Source: Maniola hyperantus (Eukaryota > Arthropoda > Insecta > Lepidoptera > Nymphalidae). Taken from it: a stretch of DNA of 64,000 nucleotides. Below, one piece after another: positions 37,301 to 49,300 of this stretch; the stretch's first letter is position 1, and each line of letters opens with the position of its first letter. The stretch covers positions 11,141,440 to 11,205,439 of the forward strand of contig NC_048553.1 of assembly GCF_902806685.2 (NCBI RefSeq), given 5' to 3'. Below the pieces are notes generated by a model, which did no database searches, was not told the origin of the DNA, and worked only from the letters and a program-made list of their open reading frames with translations. Position numbers and translations under genes: made by a program.

Positions 37301-40300
37301 TTGCATGACTCTTTTATGGAAACATTGGGCGAGATATTCCAACCCGATGGCTTCATTGAAAAACTCCGCAGTACGGGTGCCTGGCGGCGCGCCAGTGTCA
37401 CAGCTTAACTATCATACAGTTCTGTAATGGCAACACTCAACTGGCAAACACGTAGCCTTAGCACGAAGTGATCTGAGGCTAAGATAACAATGTTGGATAG
37501 AAGGCTTGATTTGGAAACGACCACACATGGTGGGCAAGTTGTAGTGATCTAAATACATAGAGCCAACGAAAGATTGTATATTTGACATCTGTCAGTTACA
37601 TACAAAATAATATTGTGTGCCCTCTCGCACACATTACTTTGATATATAACAATAACGAAACGTCAAAAAAGCTATCTCTCGTTGGCTCAACACACAAATA
37701 TGTATATACAGATATGCAACAAGCGTGGCCCCCTCAGTCCCTCTTGCTCAAGCAGAAATACTTGTGAATAGTTATTCCTTTTATTTTACGTTCGCTTCGG
37801 CTATTGTAGCCTAGTATACTGCAACCCACCATTGCGCAATAACTTCAAAAACAAAAAAACAACAATACAAATCAATTATTTCGTTAAAATCTCCGCATAA
37901 CCAACATTAACAAACCTCAACTTTAAAGTCAAGATAACCTCACTTCACGTTGTTTGTCAACATCTCATGTACAAATACATCTTGACAAACAAAAAAAGTG
38001 GTCACGGTGATAAGGACAAAAAAATAATCATTTTGTCACGTTCTAATAAGAGCTTAAATGCATTTAGCTATCTCGCTTTAACAGTAGGAACCACAATAGG
38101 GCTACTTCTACAAGTATTTTTTCTGATGCTCATCAATAAGTAGTAACTATAACTTTTATGACGCGTTCACCTTTATTTTGTAACTGTAGAATAGCTAATC
38201 TGTGTCCAGTACGTAAGCCCCTGAACCTGAAAGAAAACAATTGTGTTCAATTCTGACCTTTATTATAAAGCAGTTAAGGACTATAAGGGAATAATGCAAT
38301 TTATAGTTCAGCGTACCCGCAAGGATTATCTTCGCTTCAATTGTGATGATGCTGCGGCGCAGTCGCGGGGTCAATATTATAACAATTGGGGGTTGGTTTT
38401 GTAGAGATTACTTTTTGATATTTACATTTATTTAATTTTAATTTAATTAACAAGGTTTTAGGTATGTCCGTGTCATACGGTTCCTGATAGAATGGTTCCG
38501 TACCGTCACCCGGTTCAGGGTCCTGGGGTCTACGATATACAGCATAATGCTGAGCTGGAACCTTTTTTCGCGTTACGCCACACATGACAGTTTATTCCGC
38601 TTCTTTTGCTTGAAGCATGTTGGGTGGAAGAAGCCGGGATAACCAACTCTTAGTTATAAGTTGTGATGTGTGGCACAGTTTAAGAAATAAATGAAACATA
38701 CCAGAAGTGAAATTAATTAATATTAATCACGACGCGCACAGGCTTATCGAGAGTTTTACCTTTTAAAATAACCTAACTGCAATATTAACTTGATTAGGGC
38801 ACAATAACTCGCAAGTCGCGGGATTCAGCTAGTTTAGAAAATACTACAAATACCTGAAAAAACCGGCCAAGTGCGAGTCAGGCTCACGCAACGACGGTTC
38901 CGTACTACAGTCGTATTTTTTCGACATTTTGCACGATAATTCAAAAACTATGATGCATAAAAATTAATAAAAATCTGTTTTAGAATGCACAGGTGAAGCC
39001 CTTTCATATGATACCCCACTTGATATAGCTATCTTACTTGGAAAATTGAAAATACTAATTATGCCAGCTATAAGACCTACCTACCTGCCAAATTTCATGA
39101 TTCTAGGTCAACGGGAAGTACCCTGTAGGTTTCTTGACAGACCGACAGACAACAAAGTGATCCTATAAGGGTTCCGTTTTTCCTTTTGAGGTACGGAACC
39201 CTAAAAATATCTACCGTCATTATAAATGCGAACATATTGTGACATTATTATCGTGAAATGATATTATTATTATAATAGAGGAAATCTGAGAATAACAAGC
39301 GTGATTTGACGGAAATAAAATATCTTCCCTCTTCTGAAACCATCCTGAAACATAACAACATTGTATTGTTGTATTTTCATATTGTATGTATTGTTTAGTA
39401 ACATATTATATTATAATAAATTGAAAAGAAGTTATTTCCTATACCTATATCTACACTAATATTATAAAGAGGAAAACTTTGTTTGTTTGTTTGTTTGTTT
39501 GTTTGTTTGTTTGTTTGTTTGTACTGAATAGGCTCAAAAACTACTGGACCGATTTTAAAAATTCTTTCACCATTCGAAAGCTACATTATCCACGAGTAAC
39601 ATAGGCTATATTTTATTTTGGAAAAAAAATAGGGTTCCGTAAGATATTTGGGTTTTTCGGACACAAGGTGTAAAAAATCAACCAGAAAAGTTACTTATTT
39701 TGCGTACGCTGCCTAAACTATAAAAGATAGAACCATAAAATGTTCTAATTAATTGTAGATCTTATAAATATCTACAAAAAAGTCCGCGACACACTATACC
39801 CATCTATGTCGAGTGAGGCACAGCAACCATTTTTTTATTTAAAAATCTTGAATTTTTTTGGACTACATTTAAACGCGTTTATTTTACTCATGCTATTAAT
39901 CCTTATCAAAATAAATGATTTCATCACTAAGAACAGTTTATGGAGATAATATTTGGTCTTTGAATGATTAAAATTAGACGTTTGGTTTTGAAGTTATGGC
40001 GAAATTAAAATATTACGATTTCTGCTGCACGGCCCGTTGTATTATATAAAGAGGTAATGTCGTTAAGTTTGTTTGTAGGGGGTAATCTTTAGAACTACTG
40101 AACCGATTTTAAAAATTCTTTCACCAGTAGAAAGCTACATTATTCCTGAGTGATAGGCTATACGGGATCTTTAAAAACCTAAATCTACGCGGGCGAAGCC
40201 GCGGGGATCAGCTAGTATTATATAAAATTCAAAGTCCTGACTGACTGACTGACATATATATTATCAACGCACAGCCTAAACCGCTGGTCCTAAAGACATG

Positions 40301-43300
40301 AAATTTGGAGGGTCTATTATTTGTAAAGAGTAGGTTTAGAATTTTGCGAAATTCTACCCCTAAGTGGGTTAAATGGGGGATGGAAGTTTGTATGAAAGTC
40401 CGTCATTTTTCAAGTAATTTGCATGAAAATTGGTATTTGGGTTCTCGGTCACAAATGAAGAAATACGTGTTTCGGTACTGTTCAGGGTGCGTGTCCTGAT
40501 GTTATAATGTTTGTTTCTGAAAAAAATGCCATTTGTTTCCTGTAGGCTACGCGGGCGAAGCCGCGTGCAGAAGCTAGTCTTAAATATATAAAAAGAAAAA
40601 GTGACTGACTGACTGACTGACTGATCTATCAACGCACAACTCAAACTACTGGACGGATTGGTCTGACATTTGGCATGCAGATAGCTATTATGACGTAGGC
40701 ATCCGATAAGAAAGGATTTTTGGAAATTCAAACCCTAAGGGGTGAAATAGGGATTTGAATTCGTGTAGTCCACGCGGACAAAGTCGCGAGCATAAGATAG
40801 TCTTTATATAAAATCCTGACTGACTGACTAATATATCAACGCACAGCCTAAATCGCTTGTCCTAGAGACGTGAAATTCGGAGGATCTGTTCTTTGTAAAG
40901 AGTATGTATCCACTAAGAGAAGATTTGTCGAAATTCCACCCCTAAGGGGGGTAAATAGGGTGTGGAAGTTTGTATGAAAGTCTGTTATTTTTAAAGTTAC
41001 ATCGATATAAATTGGTATTTAGGCTTCCAGTTAAAAATAAAAAATACATGTTTCACGATTTTTGAAAATTCTACTCCCATGGGAGTTGAATAAGGGATGA
41101 TTTTTTATTAGTCCGTCATTTTTCAAGTTATTTCCATAAAAATAGATATTTGAGTTTTCGGTTACAATAGAAAAATACGTAGGTACCTATTTCAGGGTAA
41201 TCGAAGAAGAAGAACATTATATCATCCAAACGGATGATATAATGTTCTTCTTCTTCTTAATTTGCTTTATGGCTTTCAGTAGTGCCACACCGAGCACAAT
41301 GCACTTTGCCAATGTCACGTAGAATGGAGTGATATAATATTATTATGAAATTCAGTACAACATTATATCATCCGTTTGGATGATGCTATGGTTACTAGGA
41401 CTGGCTGTTTTAATGTTAGCAGTAAGCTAATTGTTTCAGAAGCTTTTATAGAGGATTCATATTATGGGTGTGGGTGTCTTGTAGGCAACTGTTGATGATT
41501 AAGTATTATACAACAGTTGCATAAATCCATACTAATATTATAAATGCGAAAGTGTGTCTGTCTGTCTGTTTGTCTGTCTGTCTGCTAGCTTTTCACGGCC
41601 CATCCGTTCAACCGATTTTGACGATATTTGGTACAGAGATAGCTTGCATCCCGGGAAAGGACATAATCAGCTAGTATAATATAATTGCATTTAATAATGA
41701 TCTTGCTATGCAAAACACGGCTCACTCAAGAAATTTTCGGAAGATAAAAGTTCAACGACGCATAGAAAACTATGGAATGGGTCTATCAACTTGGAGTAGG
41801 TATACCAACCTATTGTGATTGATTTTTTAAAGTTCCGATGTTCCTACTCTAAAAATACATTTCCCTGCATAACAAGTTATTTTGGTAAGACCCCTAAAAC
41901 ATCATCCCGTAAAACTCTAACCTAATAAAATTTAGCTGAGCAGGCGCTGATTCTGTTGTTTTTCGCTGAACTAAGTTTAGAGTATCTGCGTCCTATTCTT
42001 TTTAATATTGCTAAAAAAGGACGGAACATGATTTTTACATTTAAATACTCTAAATTTTAATACACGCTACAAATTTAAACGATACGCTCGCGACTGGCAG
42101 CTAAAGTCACGAGGTTTGACGGCTCTAAATTAAACTTAAAACTGTCAAATTATGTCTGTCCTTTATTGTTATATTAGTAAGAAGAGGATGCGAATGCTCT
42201 AAAATTTTATTGTGCTCAAAATCAGTACCATGGTTTAAAGAAAAGTGATAAAGTTTTATTTTACTTGGCGTGGAAAGTTTCACAATAAGGGTGGGTACAT
42301 AAGGTAGGGAGAAGTCAGCGTTTCAGTTCTACCTCTGGCGGAATTCCAGGCACTTTAGTATTTATACTTACTCTATTATTCCTTTAATGACTTAAAAATA
42401 AGAAGTAAATAAATTACAGAAGGGTATAGGCCATAGTCCGTCACGCTCGCTGGCCAAGCATCTGCCCCTGAACTCAACTCAACTCTACCCCCACGCCAAA
42501 ATCAGCGTGGGGGGGTAGAGTTTTCAAGAACCCTGAAATAGGTACCTACGTATTTTTCTATTGTAACCGAAAACTCAAATATCTATTTTTATGGAAATAA
42601 CTTGAAAAATGACGGACTAATAAAAAATCATCCCTTATTCAACTCCCATGGGAGTAGAATTTTCAAAAATCGTGAAACATGTATTTTTTATTTTTAACTG
42701 GAAGCCTAAATACCAATTTATATCGATGTAACTTTAAAAATAACAGACTTTCATACAAACTTCCACACCCTATTTACCCCCCTTAGGGGTGGAATTTCGA
42801 CAAATCTTCTCTTAGTGGATACATACTCTTTACAAAGAACAGATCCTCCGAATTTCACGTCTCTAGGACAAGCGATTTAGGCTGTGCGTTGATATATTAG
42901 TCAGTCAGTCAGGATTTTATATAAAGACTATCTTATGCTCGCGACTTTGTCCGCGTGGACTACACGAATTCAAATCCCTATTTCACCCCTTAGGGTTTGA
43001 ATTTCCAAAAACCCTTTCTTATCGGATGCCTACGTCATAATAGCTATCTGCATGCCAAATGTCAGACCAATCCGTCCAGTAGTTTGAGTTATGCGTTGAT
43101 AGATCAGTCAGTCAGTCAGTCAGTCACTTTTTCTTTTTATATATTTAAGACTAGCTTCTGCACGCGGCTTCGCCCGCGTAGCCTACAGGAAACAAATGGC
43201 ATTTTTTTCAGAAACAAACATTATAACATCAGGACACGCACCCTGAACAGTACCGAAACACGTATTTCTTCATTTGTGACCGAGAACCCAAATACCAATT

Positions 43301-46300
43301 TTCATGCAAATTACTTGAAAAATGACGGACTTTCATACAAACTTCCATCCCCCATTTAACCCACTTAGGGGTAGAATTTCGCAAAATTCTAAACCTACTC
43401 TTTACAAATAATAGACCCTCCAAATTTATAAAATAAATTTTATTAGGTTAGAGTTTTACGGGATGATGTTTTAGGGGTCTTACCAAAATAACTTGTTATG
43501 CAGGGAAATGTATTTTTAGAGTAGGAACATCGGAACTTTAAAAAATCAATCACAATAGGTTGGTATACCTACTCCAAGTTGATAGACCCATTCCATAGTT
43601 TTCTATGCGTCGTTGAACTTTTATCTTCCGAAAATTTCTTGAGTGAGCCGTGTTTTGCATAGCAAGATCATTATTAAATGCAATTATATTATACTAGCTG
43701 ATTAGGTAGGAATTAGGTTCCGGGTTTCCGGGATAAAAGGTATCCTATGTCCTTTCCCGGGATGCAAGCTATCTCTGTACCAAATATCGTCAAAATCGGT
43801 TGAACGGATGGCCGTGAAAAGCTAGCAGACAGACAGACAAACAGACAGACAGACACACTTTCGCATTTATAATATTAGTATGGATTTATGCAACTGTTGT
43901 ATAATACTTAATCATCAACAGTTGCCTACAAGACACCCACACCCATAATATGAATCCTCTATAAAAGCTTCTGAAACAATTAGCTTACTGCTAACATTAA
44001 AACAGCCAGTCCTAGTAACCATAGCATCATCCAAACGGATGATATAATGTTGTACTGAATTTCATAATAATATTATATCACTCCATTCTACGTGACATTG
44101 GCAAAGTGCATTGTGCTCGGTGTGGCACTACTGAAAGCCATAAAGCAAATTAAGAAGAAGAAGAACATTATATCATCCGTTTGGATGATATTATGGTTAT
44201 TAGGACATTGGGTGTTTTAATGTTGGCAATAAGCTATAGCCTCATCGGGTGACAGAAGAGCTGACTCATTTTTTACGCAACGGATCAGGCTGGCTGTCCA
44301 GCGCGGAAATGCAGCCAGTATTCTTGGCACCATTCCACGCGGGCATGATTTGTATAGTAATTAGAGTAGGATTAGGCTAGCTTTATGTTTTATTGTAATA
44401 ACTTATGCTCACGACTTCGTCCGCGTGGACTACACAAATTTCAAACCCCTATTTCACCCTCTTAGGGGTTGATTTTTCAACAATCCGTTCTTAGCGGATG
44501 CCTCCGTCATAATAACTATCTGCATGCCAAACAGCTCGATCCTTCCAGTAGTTTGAGCTGTGCGTTGATAGATCAGTCAGTCAGTCACCTTTTCCTTTTA
44601 CGTATTTAGATTTTCATTAAAAAAATAACTATATATACCTATGTCACTATAATTTTGTTCCTAGGTCGACCAGAACCAGTAGTAACATGGCTGATAGACG
44701 GCCTATCAGCCACACAGTACATCGGTGAGAAGACAGACACGCACGTCGTAGTCAACAGGCTAGAGATCCTACACGTCAGGAGAGAAGATCTCAACAAAAC
44801 GTTCAAATGTCGAGCCGCCAATACCAACCTTGTCCCGCCTCAGGAGAAAGCTGTGAGACTTGAAATGAACTGTAAGTGATCTATACCCATCCATACCTAC
44901 TCATATTATACAGGGTGTTACCAGTACATCGGCGAGAAGACAGACACTCATGTCGTAGTTAACAGGCTAGAGATCCTACACGTCAGGAGAGAAGATCTCA
45001 ACAAAACGTTCAAATGTCGAGCCGCCAATACCAACCTTGTCCCGCCTCAGGAGAAAGCTGTGAGACTTGAAATGAACTGTAAGTGATCCATACCTACTCA
45101 TATTATACAGGATGTAACCAGTACATCGGCGAGAAGACAGACGCTCACGTCGTAGTCAACAGGCTCGAGATCCTACACGTCAGGAGAGAAGATCAGAAGA
45201 GCCTATGTCCTTCCCCGGGATGCGAGCTATCTCTGTATCAAATTTCGTCAAAGAAAAGCTAGCAGACAGACAGACAGACGGACGGACACACTTTCGCATT
45301 TATAATATTAGTATGGATATCATAAGCTGATGGTAGATTCTGTTTCACTTTTCGCGAATCATAATTGAAGTATAAATTTACCAACTGCCAACCTTTGATA
45401 GTCGAGGACATCTTTGACTAGGTAGATAAAGTTAGAACTTTGACAAGAACAAGAAGAAGATTGTAGATAACTAAAAAGTGCTTGAATTGAACATTCATAT
45501 TCAGTTTCAGAATCTATTGTTCAGAAACAATCTAGTCGAAGCCGAAGTTTACTAACCCGGAATAATAAGTACTCAATTTAGAATCAAAACTACTAAGGGT
45601 AAGATCTATAGAGTGCACTCTGACATAGCTTAGACTTAAGACAGAGTTAAAATGAGACAGACCTATATCACTCACATAAATCTGTCTTATTTTAACTTAA
45701 TCTTAAGTCTGAGCAAAGTCAAAGTGCGCTCTAAAGATCTCAGCCTGAGTACGCGGCAGAAAATAATATACATCGACCTTTAGAATGACATTTCGGTTTT
45801 TTAGAGCATTGTCTTGTCATTGTCACTGATACCTATATGACGTTTTGTCGGTCTCAACGACAGAGACAATGGTCTACAAAACCGCTTCCTCTTTCTAAAG
45901 GTCGATGTACATTACTTACTGCCGCGTATACTATTCAGTAATTTAAAAAGTTTTTATTGATCAAAAAATCTAAACGTAATACACCAGTAATCAAATCTGA
46001 GACTTGGTATAAAGTCATTAGCAGTTATGCCACAATGGAAAAATATGGGTTTCATAACGAATATGTAAAAGTAAACAACAAAGCAAAAGTTTTTCTATGT
46101 TCTTGGGTAGACGTAACATTTTTGTGTTAAGCGGATTTTATCCAATGCGAGAATTGCAACTACAAACGAGAACAATTAAAAGTTGTTGCAAATAAGCTAT
46201 TGCTTGAAAATATAAACAAAAACTGCATAAAAAAGTTCTCCAACAACCAGTCAATTTACTTTTTACCCGTCTGCAGCGAAGGCCAAAGGAGGGTTATGTG

Positions 46301-49300
46301 TATGACCTGTATGTATGGACGTCACTTGTGACTACTTAACGGCTCAATCGATTTTGATAAATGATTCGTCATTATATTCGTCTTGGTGGCGAGAGTGTCA
46401 GTGGGTAGGTACATAACATTCTTAAAAATCAAAATCGCGGATTTTATGCGCTTTAATGTGCGGGCTGAAAAAGATGCAGTGCGAAACGCAGTCGGGGGTT
46501 TTCGAAAACTTACTGAAAACTTGCTAGAGCTAAGAATTAAACTAGTGTGTGCTAGAGCACTAGCCTTATGGTATCTCCTATGGACCTTATTGATTTTCAG
46601 AGGTATCATGACAATCCTAATACTTCTTAATGTTTCTTTACCAGTGGCACCTCTATCAATATCACTGCTCAGTCGACCTCAGCAACTGCTGGCGGGATCA
46701 GCGGCGACGCTTCGATGCGTCGCTGAGGGCAGCCGACCACCAGCGCAGATATCCTGGTACAAGGACAACAGGAGTTTTGAGAAGGATAAAGTAAGTTAGC
46801 TATAGATAGTTCAATCAACGAAGACGCGCCCCACTATTTTCGTGGGGGGAAACTACGGAGTGCGGGAGTAATTTTTACCCAATTTATCTTCGTGTGTGAA
46901 TGTGTGTGCCCACACTTGATCGTTCCAATGCGATAAAATTTGCTCTGACAGTACATGATACACATGCATTGTAAACGATCGGGACTAAGAGTGGGGCGCG
47001 TCATCACGGATTGAACTGTCTATATCATTATCACTACTTGGTTGGCATCAGGAACTGCTAGCGGGATCAGTGGCGATGCTTCGATGCCTAGCTGAGGGCA
47101 GCTGACCACCAGCGCAGATATCCTGGTACAAGGACAACAGGAGTTTTGAGAAGGATAAAGTTAGCTATCATTATCACTACTTGGTTGGCATCAGGAACTC
47201 CTAGCGGCATCATTGACGATGCTTCGATGTGTTATAGCTGAGGGCAGCTGACCACCAGCGCAGATATCCTGGTACAAGGACAACAGGAGTTTTAAGAAGG
47301 ATAAAGTTAGCTATCATTATCACTACTCGTTATGCCAATGGTGCGCGAATTCCCGTAGTCGCCGATGAGACGAGGTCCGTATAGAAGACCAGCTCCGCTT
47401 CCCCGCGTACGATCTCATCTAACATCGTCACCCGCAAGTCCCCATTTAAAGGGTCATTTTGAGGTCGGTTTGTGCTCACACTAGTTTTGGTTTTAGGTAA
47501 CCGACCACTCAAACGACACCTGGTCAGTGAGCACGTTGGTGTTCAGTCCAGCGCCAGAGGACCATGGAGTGATGGTGAAGTGCGTGGCCTCCAACTCCGC
47601 CTTACCGGGGAAGATGATCGACGACCAGGTCAAGCTGAATGTAGTATGTTAGTACTTCTGTATTTTAGTTTTATGGCGTAGGGTAGATACGAAAAATAGT
47701 CCAGTACACATTTCCGAATTCATAAGCCGAATGTGCTGGGGCAATATACATAATGTAATTCGAACGCTAGCAAAAAACGAAGACAGGCGATAGACAACAA
47801 AAAACGGGAAAAAATAAATAATAAAATATCCTAGACTTCGTAAAAGTGACGCTAGAGGTCAACGAACGTTGCGTAACTAAGCCACTCGAAATCAATGCCA
47901 CGTCGTAGTTGGGGCATTGAACCCGGTTTTGAACGCTATACATTGTGGGTTTGAAAAATACTAAATCACTAAAGTACAAATAGTTATTGGTATTGGATTG
48001 TGTTTAGATGGTATAACAATAACGCTTAGTTTTTGCTAGCGTTCTGGTTACACCATGTATATGTACTTGGCTCTTTACTCTTTTCTACCCCCCAATTGTG
48101 TAAGAAAAACGTATATTCATCGTTATCGCAATCGTCAACAAATTCTGCCCCTTGATTGGCGTGAAAAAATGTAAAGAGCGAATCTACCAATCAAAGGGCA
48201 GAATTTTTGACGATTACGGAAACGATAAATACGTTTTTCTTACACAAATGGGGGGGCTGAATTTTAATTATTATTTTCACCTCCATCTTCCGACGATCAA
48301 CATTTAAATTTCTATAATAGAAATACAAAGTGAAATTTTTAATTTAAACAAACTTTTACAAGTACTTTTGAATCATCAAAGCATCTACCATTGGTTCGGA
48401 AATCGGAATGCCTTTCGATTCGAATTGGAGGACGAAACTAAATGCAATAAGATTAGCCATCCACTCCCCTTGCTTGAAGTGGTTGTAGTTTAACGGACTA
48501 CATTAAGTTGGGGGTACTTACCCTTTGTCCCACCCCTTTGACGGGCAGATTCTAGTCAACTAGAAAATAGTACCAGCGCAATGCGAGATTCAATTTACAC
48601 GGACCACGAGCTTCAATCGGTGCGATCAAAGAGAAGAACGTCAAACGCGTTAGTAGGGTCACCATACATAAAGAGGATTTTTGTGATCCTTGATAAAACG
48701 TAAACTAATTGAAAAATCCTATTACAATGTAAAGGATTATTTCAATGACAAGCAAGCTTGGGAATTAGTTGTTTAACGGCTATGTGATAGTTCTAATAAG
48801 TTTAAATAACTTTGTAAATTGGTGATAATAAAAAGAATACCCGGCTGAGTTTGTTGTGAGCTCTTCTCAGACCTGGGCGCGTTTGGAACCCTCGTAGCTT
48901 TTAAGTTTGATAGAGATGTGTTGTTAAATTTTAAATCGCAAGTTCTGTGCGTGCTGAATTACTGAATTGCTGTTTAAATAATTTGAGACTATAAAAATCT
49001 ATAAAATCTGAGACTATCTCTGTCTCGTTTTAACTCTGTCTTAAGTCTAAACTAAGTTAGAGTGCGCTCTATAGATCTCAGTCTTATTGCGACGCAATAA
49101 AGCACAATTCAGCTAACTAAGCCCTGCGGTGTAAAAATTAACAAAGGTCTTTTTTTCTATCGCGTAACTCTTATCTCTTAACTCTCTATCTTTCTCTCTT
49201 GAGATAAGACTAATAGCCATTTCCGCTTAGCCATTTCCCGCTCATTACCCTTTCGCAGTGGAAGGTGGCTATCACTGTGAGAGCCTACGAAGCTACGCAC

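Larger units (their letters stand above)
40301..44189. repeat. Large inverted duplication with circularly permuted second copy
   Basis: Blocks A (40301-41198), B (41221-41663) and C (41664-41934) on the plus strand have inverted counterparts A' (42530-43427), C' (43434-43704) and B' (43747-44189). Lengths match exactly (898, 443 and 271 bp) and sampled identity is near complete. The order A B C then A' C' B' is not the mirror order C' B' A' but a rotation of it. The right copy has 42 bp between C' and B' that the left lacks. The spacer 41935-42529 is unique. Confidence 0.9.
35505..44664 (+). other. Intron C-D (9.2 kb), repeats and a permuted inverted duplication
   Basis: The largest intron. 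It holds two RTE remnants (35640, 36686), a foldback element, several Helitron-like elements and the inverted duplication 40301-44189. Between 37690 and 38850 there is little repeat; an 82-codon minus-strand frame at 38337-38585 is the only non-repeat ORF, with no recognised family. Nothing specific is seen at about 36040-36440, 37050-37190, 39210-39440 and 41935-42420. Confidence 0.6.
44872..46644 (+). other. Intron D-E (1.8 kb) with exon D copies and MITEs
   Basis: It holds two partial exon D copies (44922-45195), a Lep1 fragment (45200-45322, minus) and two foldback MITEs (45597, 45747). From 45935 to 46640 I see nothing specific. Confidence 0.65.

Noticed and set aside
40369..40731. Conserved 120-codon ORF, present again at 42997-43359
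   Set aside because: It lies across Helitron-like repeats inside the inverted duplication. The apparent conservation is due to the recent duplication, not selection on a protein.
46383..46644. ORF extending upstream from exon E as a possible longer exon
   Set aside because: No Ig features before 46645, and the acceptor tttctttaccag plus the phase match with exon D fix the exon start.
47330..47512. 60-codon minus-strand frame overlapping exon F's acceptor
   Set aside because: No family recognised, crosses the exon F splice site in antisense, and the GC-rich stretch is short.
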